Part shown: piece after piece, positions 26,513 to 35,061 of the stretch | Position numbering within the stretch: the first letter of the stretch is position 1 | How the letters are laid out: every line of letters starts with the position of its first letter | Origin: DATARN01 sp036264135 | Lineage (GTDB): Bacteria > Actinomycetota > Acidimicrobiia > Acidimicrobiales > Palsa-688 | NCBI GenBank assembly: GCA_036264135.1 | Contig: DATARN010000171.1 | Span: forward strand, 1 to 64,000 | Length of the DNA stretch: 64,000 nt | Direction of reading: 5' to 3' | Made by a program: the position numbers and the translations under genes | The notes under the pieces: model-generated | The model's input: the letters and a program-made list of their open reading frames with translations, nothing else | What the model was told of the DNA's origin: nothing | Databases searched by the model: none

Positions 26513-27979
26513 ATGGCCCCCGAGCTGACCGACATGTGGGATGTCGTCGTCATCGGCGGGGGTCCTCCCGGCGAGAACGTCGCCCAATACGCCATCGCCG
26601 GCAGCGCCCGGACGGCGGTCATCGTCGAAGCCGAACTGGTGGGCGGCGAGTGCTCCTACTGGGCGTGCACCCCCAGCAAAGCCCTGCTCCGTCCCGTCGA
26701 GGTGGTCGACGCCGCCCGCGGCGTGGCCGGGGCAGCGGCGGCGGTGGACGGCGAGATCGACGTCGCCGCCGTCCTCAACCGTCGCGACACCTTCACCAGC
26801 CACCACGACGACAGTGCGCAGGTCGAATGGGCCCGGCGCGCCGGCATCGCCATCGTGCGGGGCCAGGGCCGGCTGGCCGGCCCGAAGACCGTCACCGCGA
26901 CGAACGGCGACGGCTCCATCCGGACGCTGCATGCCCGCCAGGCCGTGGTGCTGGCGACGGGAACCACCGCGGCCATCCCCGACGTCCCCGGGCTGCGCCC
27001 GGCCCTTCCGTGGACCTCGCGCGATGTCACCAACCTGGCCGAGGTGCCCCGCCGGGTGGCTGTCCTCGGCGGCGGCGTCGTCGCCTGCGAAGCCGTCACC
27101 TGGCTCCACGGGCTGGGGGCGGCGGAGGTGACGGTCATCGAGCGCTCGCCGGCGCTGCTGGCCAAGCAGGAGTCCTTCGCCGGGGAGATGCTGGCCCGCC
27201 ATTTCCGCCAGCTCGGCGTGACCGTGCTCACCGGAACGCAAGTCGACCAGGTGGCGCGGCCCGCGGTGGGCGCCACCGGCATCGGGCGAATCCATGGCGG
27301 CCCGGCGACGGTCGTCACCGGGGGCCGGAGCATCGAGGTCGACGAGATCGTGGTCGCCGCCGGCCGGAACCCGGCCTCGGGGGACCTCGGGCTGGAGTCG
27401 GTTGGCCTCGACGTCGGTTCGAGCCGTGGCTTCGTGCCCGTCGACGACCACCTCAACGTCGTCGGCGTCGACGGGACGTGGCTGTACGCCGTCGGCGACC
27501 TGTGCGGCCGGGCACTGCTCACCCACATGGGCAAGTACCAGGCGCGAATCGCCGGGGCGGTGATCGCCGCCCGGGCCGAGGGTCGCCCCCTCACCGGCCC
27601 TCGCTACCTCGACCTCGCCGACCATGACATCGTGCCGGCCGTCGTGTTCACCGACCCGCAGGTGGCGTCGGTGGGCCTCACCGAGGCCGCGGCGCGGCAG
27701 AAGGGCATCGACGTCGAGGTGCTGGAGTACGACATCGGGTCGGTGCGGGGCGCCGCCCTCCTCCGCGACGGCTATCAGGGCCGGGCCAAGCTGGTCGTCA
27801 ACCGTGCGACCGACACCCTGGTCGGCGCCACGTTCGTCGGGTCTGACGTCGCCGAGCTGCTGCACTCCGCCACCGTGGCCATCGTCGGCCAGGTCACGCT
27901 GGCCGCGCTGTGGCACGCCGTGCCGTCCTACCCGACGATCAGCGAGGTCTGGCTCCGGCTACTCGAATCCCGCCACTAG
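26513..27979 (+). CDS. FAD/NAD(P) pyridine nucleotide-disulfide oxidoreductase
   Basis: This 488-residue flavoprotein belongs to the glutathione reductase/dihydrolipoamide dehydrogenase family. VVVIGGGPPGENVAQYA binds FAD, the redox pair is C47 and C52 in GGECSYWACTPSKAL, and VAVLGGGVVACEAVTWLHG binds NAD(P). A second FAD motif is GTWLYAVGDLCGRALLTH and the dimerisation domain is at about 365-480. The active-site pair has CSYWAC spacing, as in mercuric-reductase-like members. No lipoyl enzyme or mer gene is nearby, so the substrate is unknown. Confidence 0.88.
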   Translation: MAPELTDMWDVVVIGGGPPGENVAQYAIAGSARTAVIVEAELVGGECSYWACTPSKALLRPVEVVDAARGVAGAAAAVDGEIDVAAVLNRRDTFTSHHDDSAQVEWARRAGIAIVRGQGRLAGPKTVTATNGDGSIRTLHARQAVVLATGTTAAIPDVPGLRPALPWTSRDVTNLAEVPRRVAVLGGGVVACEAVTWLHGLGAAEVTVIERSPALLAKQESFAGEMLARHFRQLGVTVLTGTQVDQVARPAVGATGIGRIHGGPATVVTGGRSIEVDEIVVAAGRNPASGDLGLESVGLDVGSSRGFVPVDDHLNVVGVDGTWLYAVGDLCGRALLTHMGKYQARIAGAVIAARAEGRPLTGPRYLDLADHDIVPAVVFTDPQVASVGLTEAAARQKGIDVEVLEYDIGSVRGAALLRDGYQGRAKLVVNRATDTLVGATFVGSDVAELLHSATVAIVGQVTLAALWHAVPSYPTISEVWLRLLESRH

Positions 27980-28061
27980 CGCCGGTCGCTCCACGCCCCG
28001 GCGGCGATGGGGACAGGCGGGGGGTGGCGGGACCCCCGTGCGGGGTACCCAAGTACCCGAC

Positions 28062-28706
28062 ATGAAGATTCTGCTGATCCTCGTGATCCTCCTGGCGGTG
28101 CTGGGCGGCGCCATTGACGTCGGCAGCCGCATTGCCATGCAGCACCAACTCGAGCAGCGGATCAACAGCTACGAGCCGTCGGCGGCCGCCAAGGTGACCA
28201 TCCACGGGTTCCCGTTCCTGTTCAAGCTGATCGCCGACGGGCGGGTCGACAAGATCACCGCCCACGCCGCCGAGATCAGCCAGGGCTCCTTCGTGCTCGA
28301 CCGCGTCGACGTCACCGTGACCGGCGTGCGGATCAATCGCACCCTGTTCCTCCACCAGCGACAACTGGAGATCGTCGCCATCGACACGGGCACGGTCACC
28401 GCCGACATGACCCAGGCCGACTTCGACCGGCTGGTCGGTTACCCCGTGGTGCTCGGCAATGGCACGGCCCAGGTGACCGTCGCGGGCGTCTCGGTCACCG
28501 CGCCGGTCTCGGTGAGCAATGGGCGGCTGGTCGTGGCCGCCGCCCGGCTGCCCATCTCGGTTCCCATTCCCAACCTTCCGGTGCTCCCGTGCCTGGCCAA
28601 CGTGGCGGTCATCCCCGGCCACCTGGTCGGCTCGTGCACCTTCCACCAGGTCCCGCCGGCGCTCCGGAACGCGCTGCAAGGGGCCCTCGCCGGCCCGGGC
28701 CGTTGA
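28062..28706 (+). CDS. LmeA-like DUF2993 envelope protein
   Basis: ATG at 28062 gives 214 residues with one N-terminal membrane helix (about 2-20, ILLILVILLAVLGGAIDVGS) and no lipobox. The rest matches the DUF2993 style: IHGFPFLFKLIADGRVDKIT, then long amphipathic strands to the C-terminus. Mycobacterial LmeA is a periplasmic phospholipid-binding protein needed for mannoglycan maturation. A tubular lipid-binding fold is inferred here. It stands alone between the oxidoreductase and the phosphatase. Confidence 0.75.
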   Translation: MKILLILVILLAVLGGAIDVGSRIAMQHQLEQRINSYEPSAAAKVTIHGFPFLFKLIADGRVDKITAHAAEISQGSFVLDRVDVTVTGVRINRTLFLHQRQLEIVAIDTGTVTADMTQADFDRLVGYPVVLGNGTAQVTVAGVSVTAPVSVSNGRLVVAAARLPISVPIPNLPVLPCLANVAVIPGHLVGSCTFHQVPPALRNALQGALAGPGR

Positions 28707-28773
28707 CGACCGCGGTCACCATGGGGAAGGATTCGGCGGGAAACCATCGACGTTGAGGGGCAGCCACGCCGGT

Positions 28774-30984
28774 ATGGTCGAACTCCCGCGGCCCGAGGAA
28801 GAAGCAACCGACCACGGCGGCCGTCACCTGGCCGCCCTCCAGCGTTTGACCGCGGCGACGGTGGCCGCGACCACGGTCGAGGCCATCTCCCGCGCCGCCC
28901 TGGAGACGCTCATCTCGGCGCTCGCCGTCGACCGGGCGGCCATCCTCCTCGCCGGCGAGGACGGCGTGTTCCGATTCCGCGCCTGGCGGGGGCTTTCCGA
29001 CCGGTACCGCCAGGCGGCGGAGGGTCACCGCCCGTGGGGTCCGGACGCCATCGACCCACATCCCGTCGTGATCGCCGACGTGGCCGCCGACACCACCCTC
29101 GGGGCACTACAGGGCGTCGTGCTCGCCGAGGGGATCGGGGCCCTCGGTTTCGTTCCGCTCATGTACGGCTCGAAGCTGCTGGGCAAGTTCGTCCTCTACT
29201 CAGATTTGCGGCGCGTGTTCACTCCCGACGAGTTGGCGTTCGCCCAGCTGGTGGCCGCCCAGGTCGCCTTCGCCGTCGAGAAGCGGCGGCTGGAGGATGA
29301 GCTGCGAGTATCCGCCGACACCCTGGCGGCCACCCTCAATGCGGTGGACGAGGGCATCACCGTGCAGGCGCCGGGAGGCGGCCTCCTGCTGGCCAACGAG
29401 GCGGCCGCCGCCATGCTCGGCTACCGGTCGGTCGCCGATCTCCTGGCCGGGGGGCTGGGCGCCGTGCGCCGCCGCTTCGAACCGCTCGACGAGAACGGGC
29501 GCCCGCTACCGACCGACCAGTTACCCGGCCGGGCCGCCCTGCGGGGCGAGAATCCGCCCGAGGTACTGGTCCGCTGGCGGGCTGGCGACGGCGGCCCCGA
29601 CCGGTTCTCGCTCGTGCGCGGCCATCCGGTTCGGGGCGACGACGGCGCGGTCCGCTTTGCCGTCAACGTGTTCCGTGACGTGACCGAACGGCAGCGGGCG
29701 ATGGAGGCGCTACGGGCCAGCGAGGGCCGCCTGGCGTTCCTGGCCGCCGCCGGCCGGCGCCTCATGGCGACGCCACTCGATCCTGCGCTGGTCCTCGAGA
29801 GCGTCGTCGAACTGGTCGTACCCGCCCTGGCAGACTGGTGCGCGGTGCGCGAGCTCGGCGACGGGACGCCACCGGCGCGCGTCGCGATGGGCCACCGTGA
29901 CCCCGACGCCGCCTCGCTGGTCGCCCGGCTGGAACGCTACGGGGACATCCTGGCGCGCCTGCCCGCCCTCGAGGCCCTGCGCGCCGGTCAGTCCATCCTC
30001 CTGGCCGAGGTCACCCCGCAGCAGCTCGAAGGGGCGGCCCCCGACGCCGAGCACCTGGCTCTCCTGCGCCGCCTCGACCTGCGCTCCGCCATCCTCGTGC
30101 CCCTGCGGGCGCGGGGCCGCACCATGGGTGTGCTGTCACTGGCAACCGACTCCAGCCGGCCGCCCTACACCGAAGCCGACCTCACCTTGGTCGAGGAACT
30201 GGCGGCCCGGGTCGCGATCACCGTTGATAACGCCCGATCCTTCGCCCGCGAGCACGCCACCGCCGAGACGCTGGCCCGGGCCCTGCTGCCCGGACAGCTG
30301 CCCGCCATACCAGGGTTGGAGGTCGCCGCCCGCTACCGGGCGGCGGGCGACGTCGGCGGGGATTTCTACGACTGCTTCCCGACGGCGGAAGGCGACTGGG
30401 TGCTGGTCGTCGGCGACGTGTGCGGCCGAGGCATCCAGGCGGCGGCGATGACGGGGCTGACCCGCCACAGCATCCGGGCCGCCGCCCTGCACGCTCCGTC
30501 GCCGGCGGCGGTGCTGCGCGACCTGAACCGCCTGCTCCTCGCCGTCGACGCCCACGCGGACGACGATGCCGACCCCAGCTTCTGCACCGTGTGCCTGGCC
30601 CGGGTGTCGCCGACGGAGTCGGGGGCCCGGGTCACGGTGGCGACGGCCGGCCACCCCCTGCCGCTCCTCGTCGGCCACGACGGAGCCGTCACCGAAGTGG
30701 GACGGCCGGGGAGCCTGGTGGGCGTGCTGGACGAGGTCTCCGTCCACGAGGAGGACGTCGACCTCGACGCCGGCGATGCGCTCGTGCTGTTCACCGATGG
30801 GATTGCCGAGCGGCGGGGAAAAGGAAGATTTTTCGCCGACGAGTTGCCCGCCCGACTGGCCGCCGCCGCCCGCCAGCCGGCAGGCATTCTGCCCCAGCGC
30901 CTGGAAGAGGCCGCCGTGTCGTTCTCAGCCGACAAACCGGCAGACGACATGGCAATTGTCGTGCTCTCCGTTCCCTCGCGGTAA
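28774..30984 (+). CDS. GAF-PAS-GAF-SpoIIE (PP2C-type) phosphatase
   Basis: The product (736 residues from ATG 28774) has an N-terminal GAF domain (about 20-170), a PAS domain (about 185-305), a second GAF domain (about 315-490) and a C-terminal PP2C/SpoIIE domain (about 515-733). Metal-binding motifs are AGDVGGDFYDCF, VVGDVCGRGIQAAAMTG and KPADDMAIVVL. Such proteins dephosphorylate anti-anti-sigma factors in response to signals. No anti-anti-sigma gene is adjacent; an RsbW-like/sigma pair lies at 53496-54673. GAGGGG at 28755 is the only Shine-Dalgarno candidate and is slightly distant. Confidence 0.88.
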   Translation: MVELPRPEEEATDHGGRHLAALQRLTAATVAATTVEAISRAALETLISALAVDRAAILLAGEDGVFRFRAWRGLSDRYRQAAEGHRPWGPDAIDPHPVVIADVAADTTLGALQGVVLAEGIGALGFVPLMYGSKLLGKFVLYSDLRRVFTPDELAFAQLVAAQVAFAVEKRRLEDELRVSADTLAATLNAVDEGITVQAPGGGLLLANEAAAAMLGYRSVADLLAGGLGAVRRRFEPLDENGRPLPTDQLPGRAALRGENPPEVLVRWRAGDGGPDRFSLVRGHPVRGDDGAVRFAVNVFRDVTERQRAMEALRASEGRLAFLAAAGRRLMATPLDPALVLESVVELVVPALADWCAVRELGDGTPPARVAMGHRDPDAASLVARLERYGDILARLPALEALRAGQSILLAEVTPQQLEGAAPDAEHLALLRRLDLRSAILVPLRARGRTMGVLSLATDSSRPPYTEADLTLVEELAARVAITVDNARSFAREHATAETLARALLPGQLPAIPGLEVAARYRAAGDVGGDFYDCFPTAEGDWVLVVGDVCGRGIQAAAMTGLTRHSIRAAALHAPSPAAVLRDLNRLLLAVDAHADDDADPSFCTVCLARVSPTESGARVTVATAGHPLPLLVGHDGAVTEVGRPGSLVGVLDEVSVHEEDVDLDAGDALVLFTDGIAERRGKGRFFADELPARLAAAARQPAGILPQRLEEAAVSFSADKPADDMAIVVLSVPSR

Positions 30985-31004
30985 GCACCGGGGAAGGTTC
31001 CATG

Positions 31005-31029
31005 TTTTACCGTCCCCGTAAACGGTTAC
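31005..31029. promoter_or_regulatory. overlapping inverted repeats before the Nramp gene
   Basis: TTTAC at 31006-31010 pairs with GTAAA at 31018-31022, and GTAA at 31018-31021 also pairs with TTAC at 31026-31029. The two are mutually exclusive hairpins or overlapping operator half-sites, ending 14 bases before the Nramp start codon. This is AT-richer than its surroundings. A metal-responsive repressor site is only a guess. Confidence 0.35.
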
Positions 31030-31042
31030 AGGGGGCGATGAG

Positions 31043-32401
31043 ATGGGGAACGCCCAGCCATCGAAACCGACGGCGGCCCGGCCGGGACGGGTGCGGGTCG
31101 ACACGACCAGTTCCGGCAGCGGCCCGCTGTGGCGGCAGTACCTCCGTATCTTCGGTCCCGGGCTGGTCACCGGTGCCTCCGACGACGACCCGTCGGGGAT
31201 CGCCACCTACGCCCAAGCCGGGAGCCGTTTTCGCTTCGGGATGGTCTGGGCGGCACTGCTGAGCCTGCCGTTGATGTCGGCCGTCCAGGAAGTCTGTGAC
31301 CGCACCGCGCTGGCGACCGGAAAGGGCATCGGCGAACTGGTCACCGACCGGTTCCGGTCGCGCTGGCGCCTCGTCATTGCCGTTCTCCTGGCTGCCTTGA
31401 TTCTGGCCAACACCCTCAACATCGCCGCCGACCTGGTCGCCATCGGAGAGGGCGCCCACCTCCTGCACGCCGGGCCGACCTGGTTGTGGGCGCTGGTGGC
31501 AGGAGTGGTGCTCACCGCCCTGATCACCAGCGGCTCGTTCCACCTGATCGCCCGGGCCTTCAAAATCCTCTGCCTGGCCCTCCTCGCCTACGTGGCCGTG
31601 CTCTTCGCCGTCCCCGTGCCGTGGGGCCAGGTGACGACCCACATCCTTCTCCCCCACATCACGCTCTCCAAGGAGTATTTGGCCCTTCTCGCCGGCGTCC
31701 TCGGAACGACGATCAGCCCGTACCTCTTCTTCTGGCAGAGCGTCCACCGTCTCGAGGAGATGCGCGAAGAACCCGAGGGAGGACCCGACAACGCCGAACC
31801 GCTCGGGCAGCGCAGCCGGAAGGAGTCAGCGGCCAAGATACGGGCCAGCCGGCTGGACGTGTTCACCGGCATGGCGTTCTCCAATCTGGTGATGTTCGCC
31901 ATCATTGTCGCCACCTCGGTGACCCTTGGCGCCCACGGTCAGCACGACGTGGCCAGCGCCGCTCAGGCGGCCGCCGCCCTGCGACCTATTGCCGGGCGGT
32001 TCGCCTCGACGCTGTTCGCCCTGGGCTTCATCGGCTCGGGGGCACTGGCCATCCCCGTTCTGGCGGGCGCCGGCTCGGCCGGGCTGGCCGGTCTGCTGGG
32101 CAAGGAATCTGGCTTCTCCCGCTCGCTCAGCGAGGCGCCCGTCTTCTACGGGCTGGTTCTTCTCGGCACGGTGGGTGGCATGGTCCTCAGCTTCCTCGGC
32201 GTCGACCCGGTGCATCTGCTGGTCTTCGTCGCGATCGTGAACGGCATCGCGGCGGCGCCGTTCCTCGTCGTCGTCATGTTGATCTCCCACGACCGGTCAT
32301 GCATGGGCGAGTACGTCAACGGCCGCCTGGCAACCGTTCTCGGGTGGGCGGCGGTCGCCCTGATGACGGCCGCCGCGGTCGGCGTGTTCGCCACCCTCTA
32401 G
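31043..32401 (+). CDS. Nramp-family divalent metal transporter, atypical
   Basis: The 452-residue membrane protein has about eleven helices. Helix 1 carries SDDDPSGIATYAQAG where classical Nramp has DPGN. Helix 6 reads GTTISPYLFFWQSVH, so the usual MPH motif with its soft-metal-binding Met is not seen. Loss of that Met is known in magnesium- or broad-specificity Nramp relatives. Substrate therefore cannot be set as manganese or iron. AGGGGG precedes the ATG. The stop codon overlaps that of the convergent GT2 gene in a shared CTAG. Confidence 0.85.
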   Translation: MGNAQPSKPTAARPGRVRVDTTSSGSGPLWRQYLRIFGPGLVTGASDDDPSGIATYAQAGSRFRFGMVWAALLSLPLMSAVQEVCDRTALATGKGIGELVTDRFRSRWRLVIAVLLAALILANTLNIAADLVAIGEGAHLLHAGPTWLWALVAGVVLTALITSGSFHLIARAFKILCLALLAYVAVLFAVPVPWGQVTTHILLPHITLSKEYLALLAGVLGTTISPYLFFWQSVHRLEEMREEPEGGPDNAEPLGQRSRKESAAKIRASRLDVFTGMAFSNLVMFAIIVATSVTLGAHGQHDVASAAQAAAALRPIAGRFASTLFALGFIGSGALAIPVLAGAGSAGLAGLLGKESGFSRSLSEAPVFYGLVLLGTVGGMVLSFLGVDPVHLLVFVAIVNGIAAAPFLVVVMLISHDRSCMGEYVNGRLATVLGWAAVALMTAAAVGVFATL

Positions 32402-33285
32402 GGCTCGCCGGCCGCCATCCGGGCGAGGAGGCGGAGGTCGGCCTCGATCGCCGGCGCCACGGGCCGGCGCTCGGTGAGCAGCCATCGCCACTCGGCGGCG
32501 GCGTCGAGGAGGCCGTGGCGCAGCGGCGCGTGGCGGGCGCCCGCCACGGTCCGCCGCGTGACGCCGGCGGCGGCGCCGAGCGGCCGGCGAAGCCAGGCGG
32601 TCCACAAGGCGTTGCGCGCCTGGCGCCGGCGCCGCGGCGCCGGGTCGCGCCACGCCCGGCCGGCGACGGGGGCGGACGCCACCGGATGATGGCAGGCGAC
32701 CACCTCGTCGCAGTACGACAGCTGCCAGCCCTGCCGCCGCAGGTCGAGGGCCAGCAGTTCCTCCTCGCCGCCGATGCCATAGCGCAGCGAGAAGCCGCCG
32801 GCGGCGAGGAAGGCCGACCGGCGCACCACCGCCCCGCACGCCAGGAACCCGAGGACCGCCGGACCGGGCCCGCCGCGCCAGCCCAGAGGTGACGTGGCCA
32901 TGGCCGCGCAGACAGGATCGATACGTCCCTCGGGGAGAACCATCACCCGGGCGGCCAGCAGCCCGAGGCGGGGATGGGCGTCAAACACGGAGGCGGCCCG
33001 GGCCAGTGCACCGGGTACCCACCACGAGTCGTCGTCGGAGAAGGCGACATACGGACGGGCGCTGAGGGCCACCCCGGCGTTGCGGCCGGCGGCGCCGAGG
33101 TTGGCGGGGAGGCGAACGAGCCGGACGGTGGGGAAGGCGGCGGCGACCGCATCGGCGGTCCCGTCGGTGGACGCGTTGTCCACCACGATGACCGCGCCCG
33201 CGCCGGCCCCCTGCAACGCCTCCAGGGTGGCCAGCAGCCGGTTCCGGCGATCGCGGGTGACGATCACGACATCGACGGAAGTCAC
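32398..33285 (-). CDS. GT2-family glycosyltransferase
   Basis: GTG at 33285 gives 295 residues. The GT-A fold starts DVVIVTRDRRNRLLATLEAL, the nucleotide-sugar Asp is in VDNASTDGT, and the DDD metal motif is at 84-86 in AFSDDDSWW. GIGGEEELLALDLRRQG is the acceptor-side ED-like motif. It moves a sugar from a nucleotide donor to an unknown acceptor. It is divergent from the carbamoyltransferase across a 141-base gap and probably belongs to the same glycan pathway. Confidence 0.88.
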   Translation of the reverse strand: MTSVDVVIVTRDRRNRLLATLEALQGAGAGAVIVVDNASTDGTADAVAAAFPTVRLVRLPANLGAAGRNAGVALSARPYVAFSDDDSWWVPGALARAASVFDAHPRLGLLAARVMVLPEGRIDPVCAAMATSPLGWRGGPGPAVLGFLACGAVVRRSAFLAAGGFSLRYGIGGEEELLALDLRRQGWQLSYCDEVVACHHPVASAPVAGRAWRDPAPRRRRQARNALWTAWLRRPLGAAAGVTRRTVAGARHAPLRHGLLDAAAEWRWLLTERRPVAPAIEADLRLLARMAAGEP

Positions 33286-33426
33286 GGTGAAGCCGTACCC
33301 GCCGGGCCGGAATTCTCTTCTTGTGATTTTCTTGGTGTGGTTTGCCCCGCCGACGCTCAGGGGTATTGGACGCGCATCCCCTTGAACAGTCAGGGGACAA
33401 TTCGGGGCGGCGAAAGGACGAACCCC

Positions 33427-35061
33427 GTGCGGGTCCTGGGCATCAACGCGGTCTTCCACGACCCGGCGGCGGCGCTGGTGGTCGACGGCACCGTGGTCGC
33501 GGCGGCCGAGGAGGAGCGGTTCTCGCGCCGCAAGCACGGCAAGCGGCCCGTGCCCTTCGCCACCTGGGAGGTGCCCGAGCTCGCCGCCCGCTGGTGCCTG
33601 GAGGCGGCCGGCATCGACGCCGGTGACCTGGACGCCGTGGCGTACTCGTATGATCCCGCCCTCGCCGGCCCACCCGGCCCCGACGTGGTCGCCGACGGCT
33701 GGGAAGGGCTGCGAACCCTGTACGCCGCCCGAGCCCCCTTTTTCCTCCAAACTGCCCTCCCCGGCCTGGACCCGGGGACCGTCACCTTCGTCGGCCACCA
33801 CCTGGCCCACGCCGCCTCGGCGCATCTGGCTGCCCCCTTTGGCGACTCCAGCGTCCTGGTCCTCGACGGCCGCGGCGAGCGAGCGTCGTCTCTGGCCGGC
33901 CGGGCCCGGGGCGGCGAGCTCGACGTGCTGGCCACCCAGGACCTGCCCCACTCCCTCGGACTGATGTACGAGGAGGTCACCGAGCATCTTGGCTTCCTCC
34001 GCTCCTGCGACGAGTACAAGGTGATGGCGCTGGCCAGCTACGGCCAGGCGACCCTCCTCGGGGAGCTGCGCCAGCTCGTCCGTGCCACCGGCGACGGCGG
34101 CTTCCATATCGACCCGATTGACTGGTCGTCGCTGGCCAAGCGGCGGGCGCCCGGCGAGGAATTCCAGCCCGAGCATGCCAACCTGGCGGCCAGCGTCCAA
34201 ACCAGGTTGGAGGAGGTCCTGCTCGACCTGGCCGGCTGGCTGCATGGTCGGACGGGCGACCGGGTCCTCACTATGGCCGGCGGCGTGGCCCTGAACTGCG
34301 TGGCCAACTCTCGACTGGCCGAGCAGGGGCCGTTCGACACCGTCTGGGTGCAACCGGCGGCGGGCGACGCCGGCACTGCCCTCGGCGGGGCGTTGTACGT
34401 GGCCCAGGCCCTGGGCGAGCCGGTGGCGCCCATGGCCGGCGCCGACCTCGGCCGGGGGTGGGGCGACGACGAGTTGGAGGCCTCGCTGGTGGCCGCCCGC
34501 GTGCCCTACGACCGTCCGCCCGACATCGCCGCCGCCGCCGCCGAAGCCCTGGCCGCCAACGGCATCGTCGCCTGGTTCCAGGGTCGCAGCGAGTTCGGGC
34601 CCCGAGCCCTCGGGTGCCGCAGCCTGCTGGCCCACCCCGGCCACCCCGGCAACGTGGAGCGGCTCAACGATGTCAAAGGCCGGGAGCAGTTCCGGCCCGT
34701 GGCGCCCATGGTGCTGGCGGCGCGGGCGGCGGAAATCTTCGACGGGCCCCTGCCCAGTCCCTACATGCTGTTCACCCATCGGGTGGCAACGGAGTGGTTG
34801 TCGCGAATCCCGGCGGTCGTCCACGTCGATGGCACCGCCCGCATCCAGACGGTGGATCCGGTCGCCGACCCCCTGCTTGGCCGGCTGCTGCAGGGCTTCG
34901 CGGCCCGCACCGGCCTCCCGGTCGTCGTCAATACGAGCCTCAACACCGCCGGGCGGCCGATGGTGGACTCCCCCCGTGACGCCCTGGAATGTTTCGGGTC
35001 GGCGCCCGTCGACGTGCTGTGCCTCGGCCCGTTCCTGGTCCGGCGGCCCCCATGCCCATGA
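33427..35061 (+). CDS. carbamoyltransferase (NodU/CmcH family)
   Basis: GTG at 33427 gives 544 residues, close to the family norm, with AAAGGA 9 bases upstream. The N-terminal Kae1-like domain starts RVLGINAVFHDPAAALVVDG and holds the metal-binding HHLAHAASAH. ATP-site and C-terminal carbamoyltransferase motifs are TMAGGVALNCVANS, RSEFGPRALGCRSLLA and VNTSLNTAGRPMVDSP. The family makes carbamoyl-AMP from carbamoyl phosphate and ATP and places the carbamoyl group on a hydroxyl, often of a sugar. It overlaps the next gene by ATGA and leads the heptose/glycosyltransferase operon, so a sugar acceptor is likely. Confidence 0.9.
   Translation: MRVLGINAVFHDPAAALVVDGTVVAAAEEERFSRRKHGKRPVPFATWEVPELAARWCLEAAGIDAGDLDAVAYSYDPALAGPPGPDVVADGWEGLRTLYAARAPFFLQTALPGLDPGTVTFVGHHLAHAASAHLAAPFGDSSVLVLDGRGERASSLAGRARGGELDVLATQDLPHSLGLMYEEVTEHLGFLRSCDEYKVMALASYGQATLLGELRQLVRATGDGGFHIDPIDWSSLAKRRAPGEEFQPEHANLAASVQTRLEEVLLDLAGWLHGRTGDRVLTMAGGVALNCVANSRLAEQGPFDTVWVQPAAGDAGTALGGALYVAQALGEPVAPMAGADLGRGWGDDELEASLVAARVPYDRPPDIAAAAAEALAANGIVAWFQGRSEFGPRALGCRSLLAHPGHPGNVERLNDVKGREQFRPVAPMVLAARAAEIFDGPLPSPYMLFTHRVATEWLSRIPAVVHVDGTARIQTVDPVADPLLGRLLQGFAARTGLPVVVNTSLNTAGRPMVDSPRDALECFGSAPVDVLCLGPFLVRRPPCP

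Noticed and set aside
32398..32401. shared CTAG stop of Nramp and GT2 genes as a special signal
   Set aside because: Two TAG stops on opposite strands naturally share the palindrome CTAG when convergent genes abut; nothing further supports a function.
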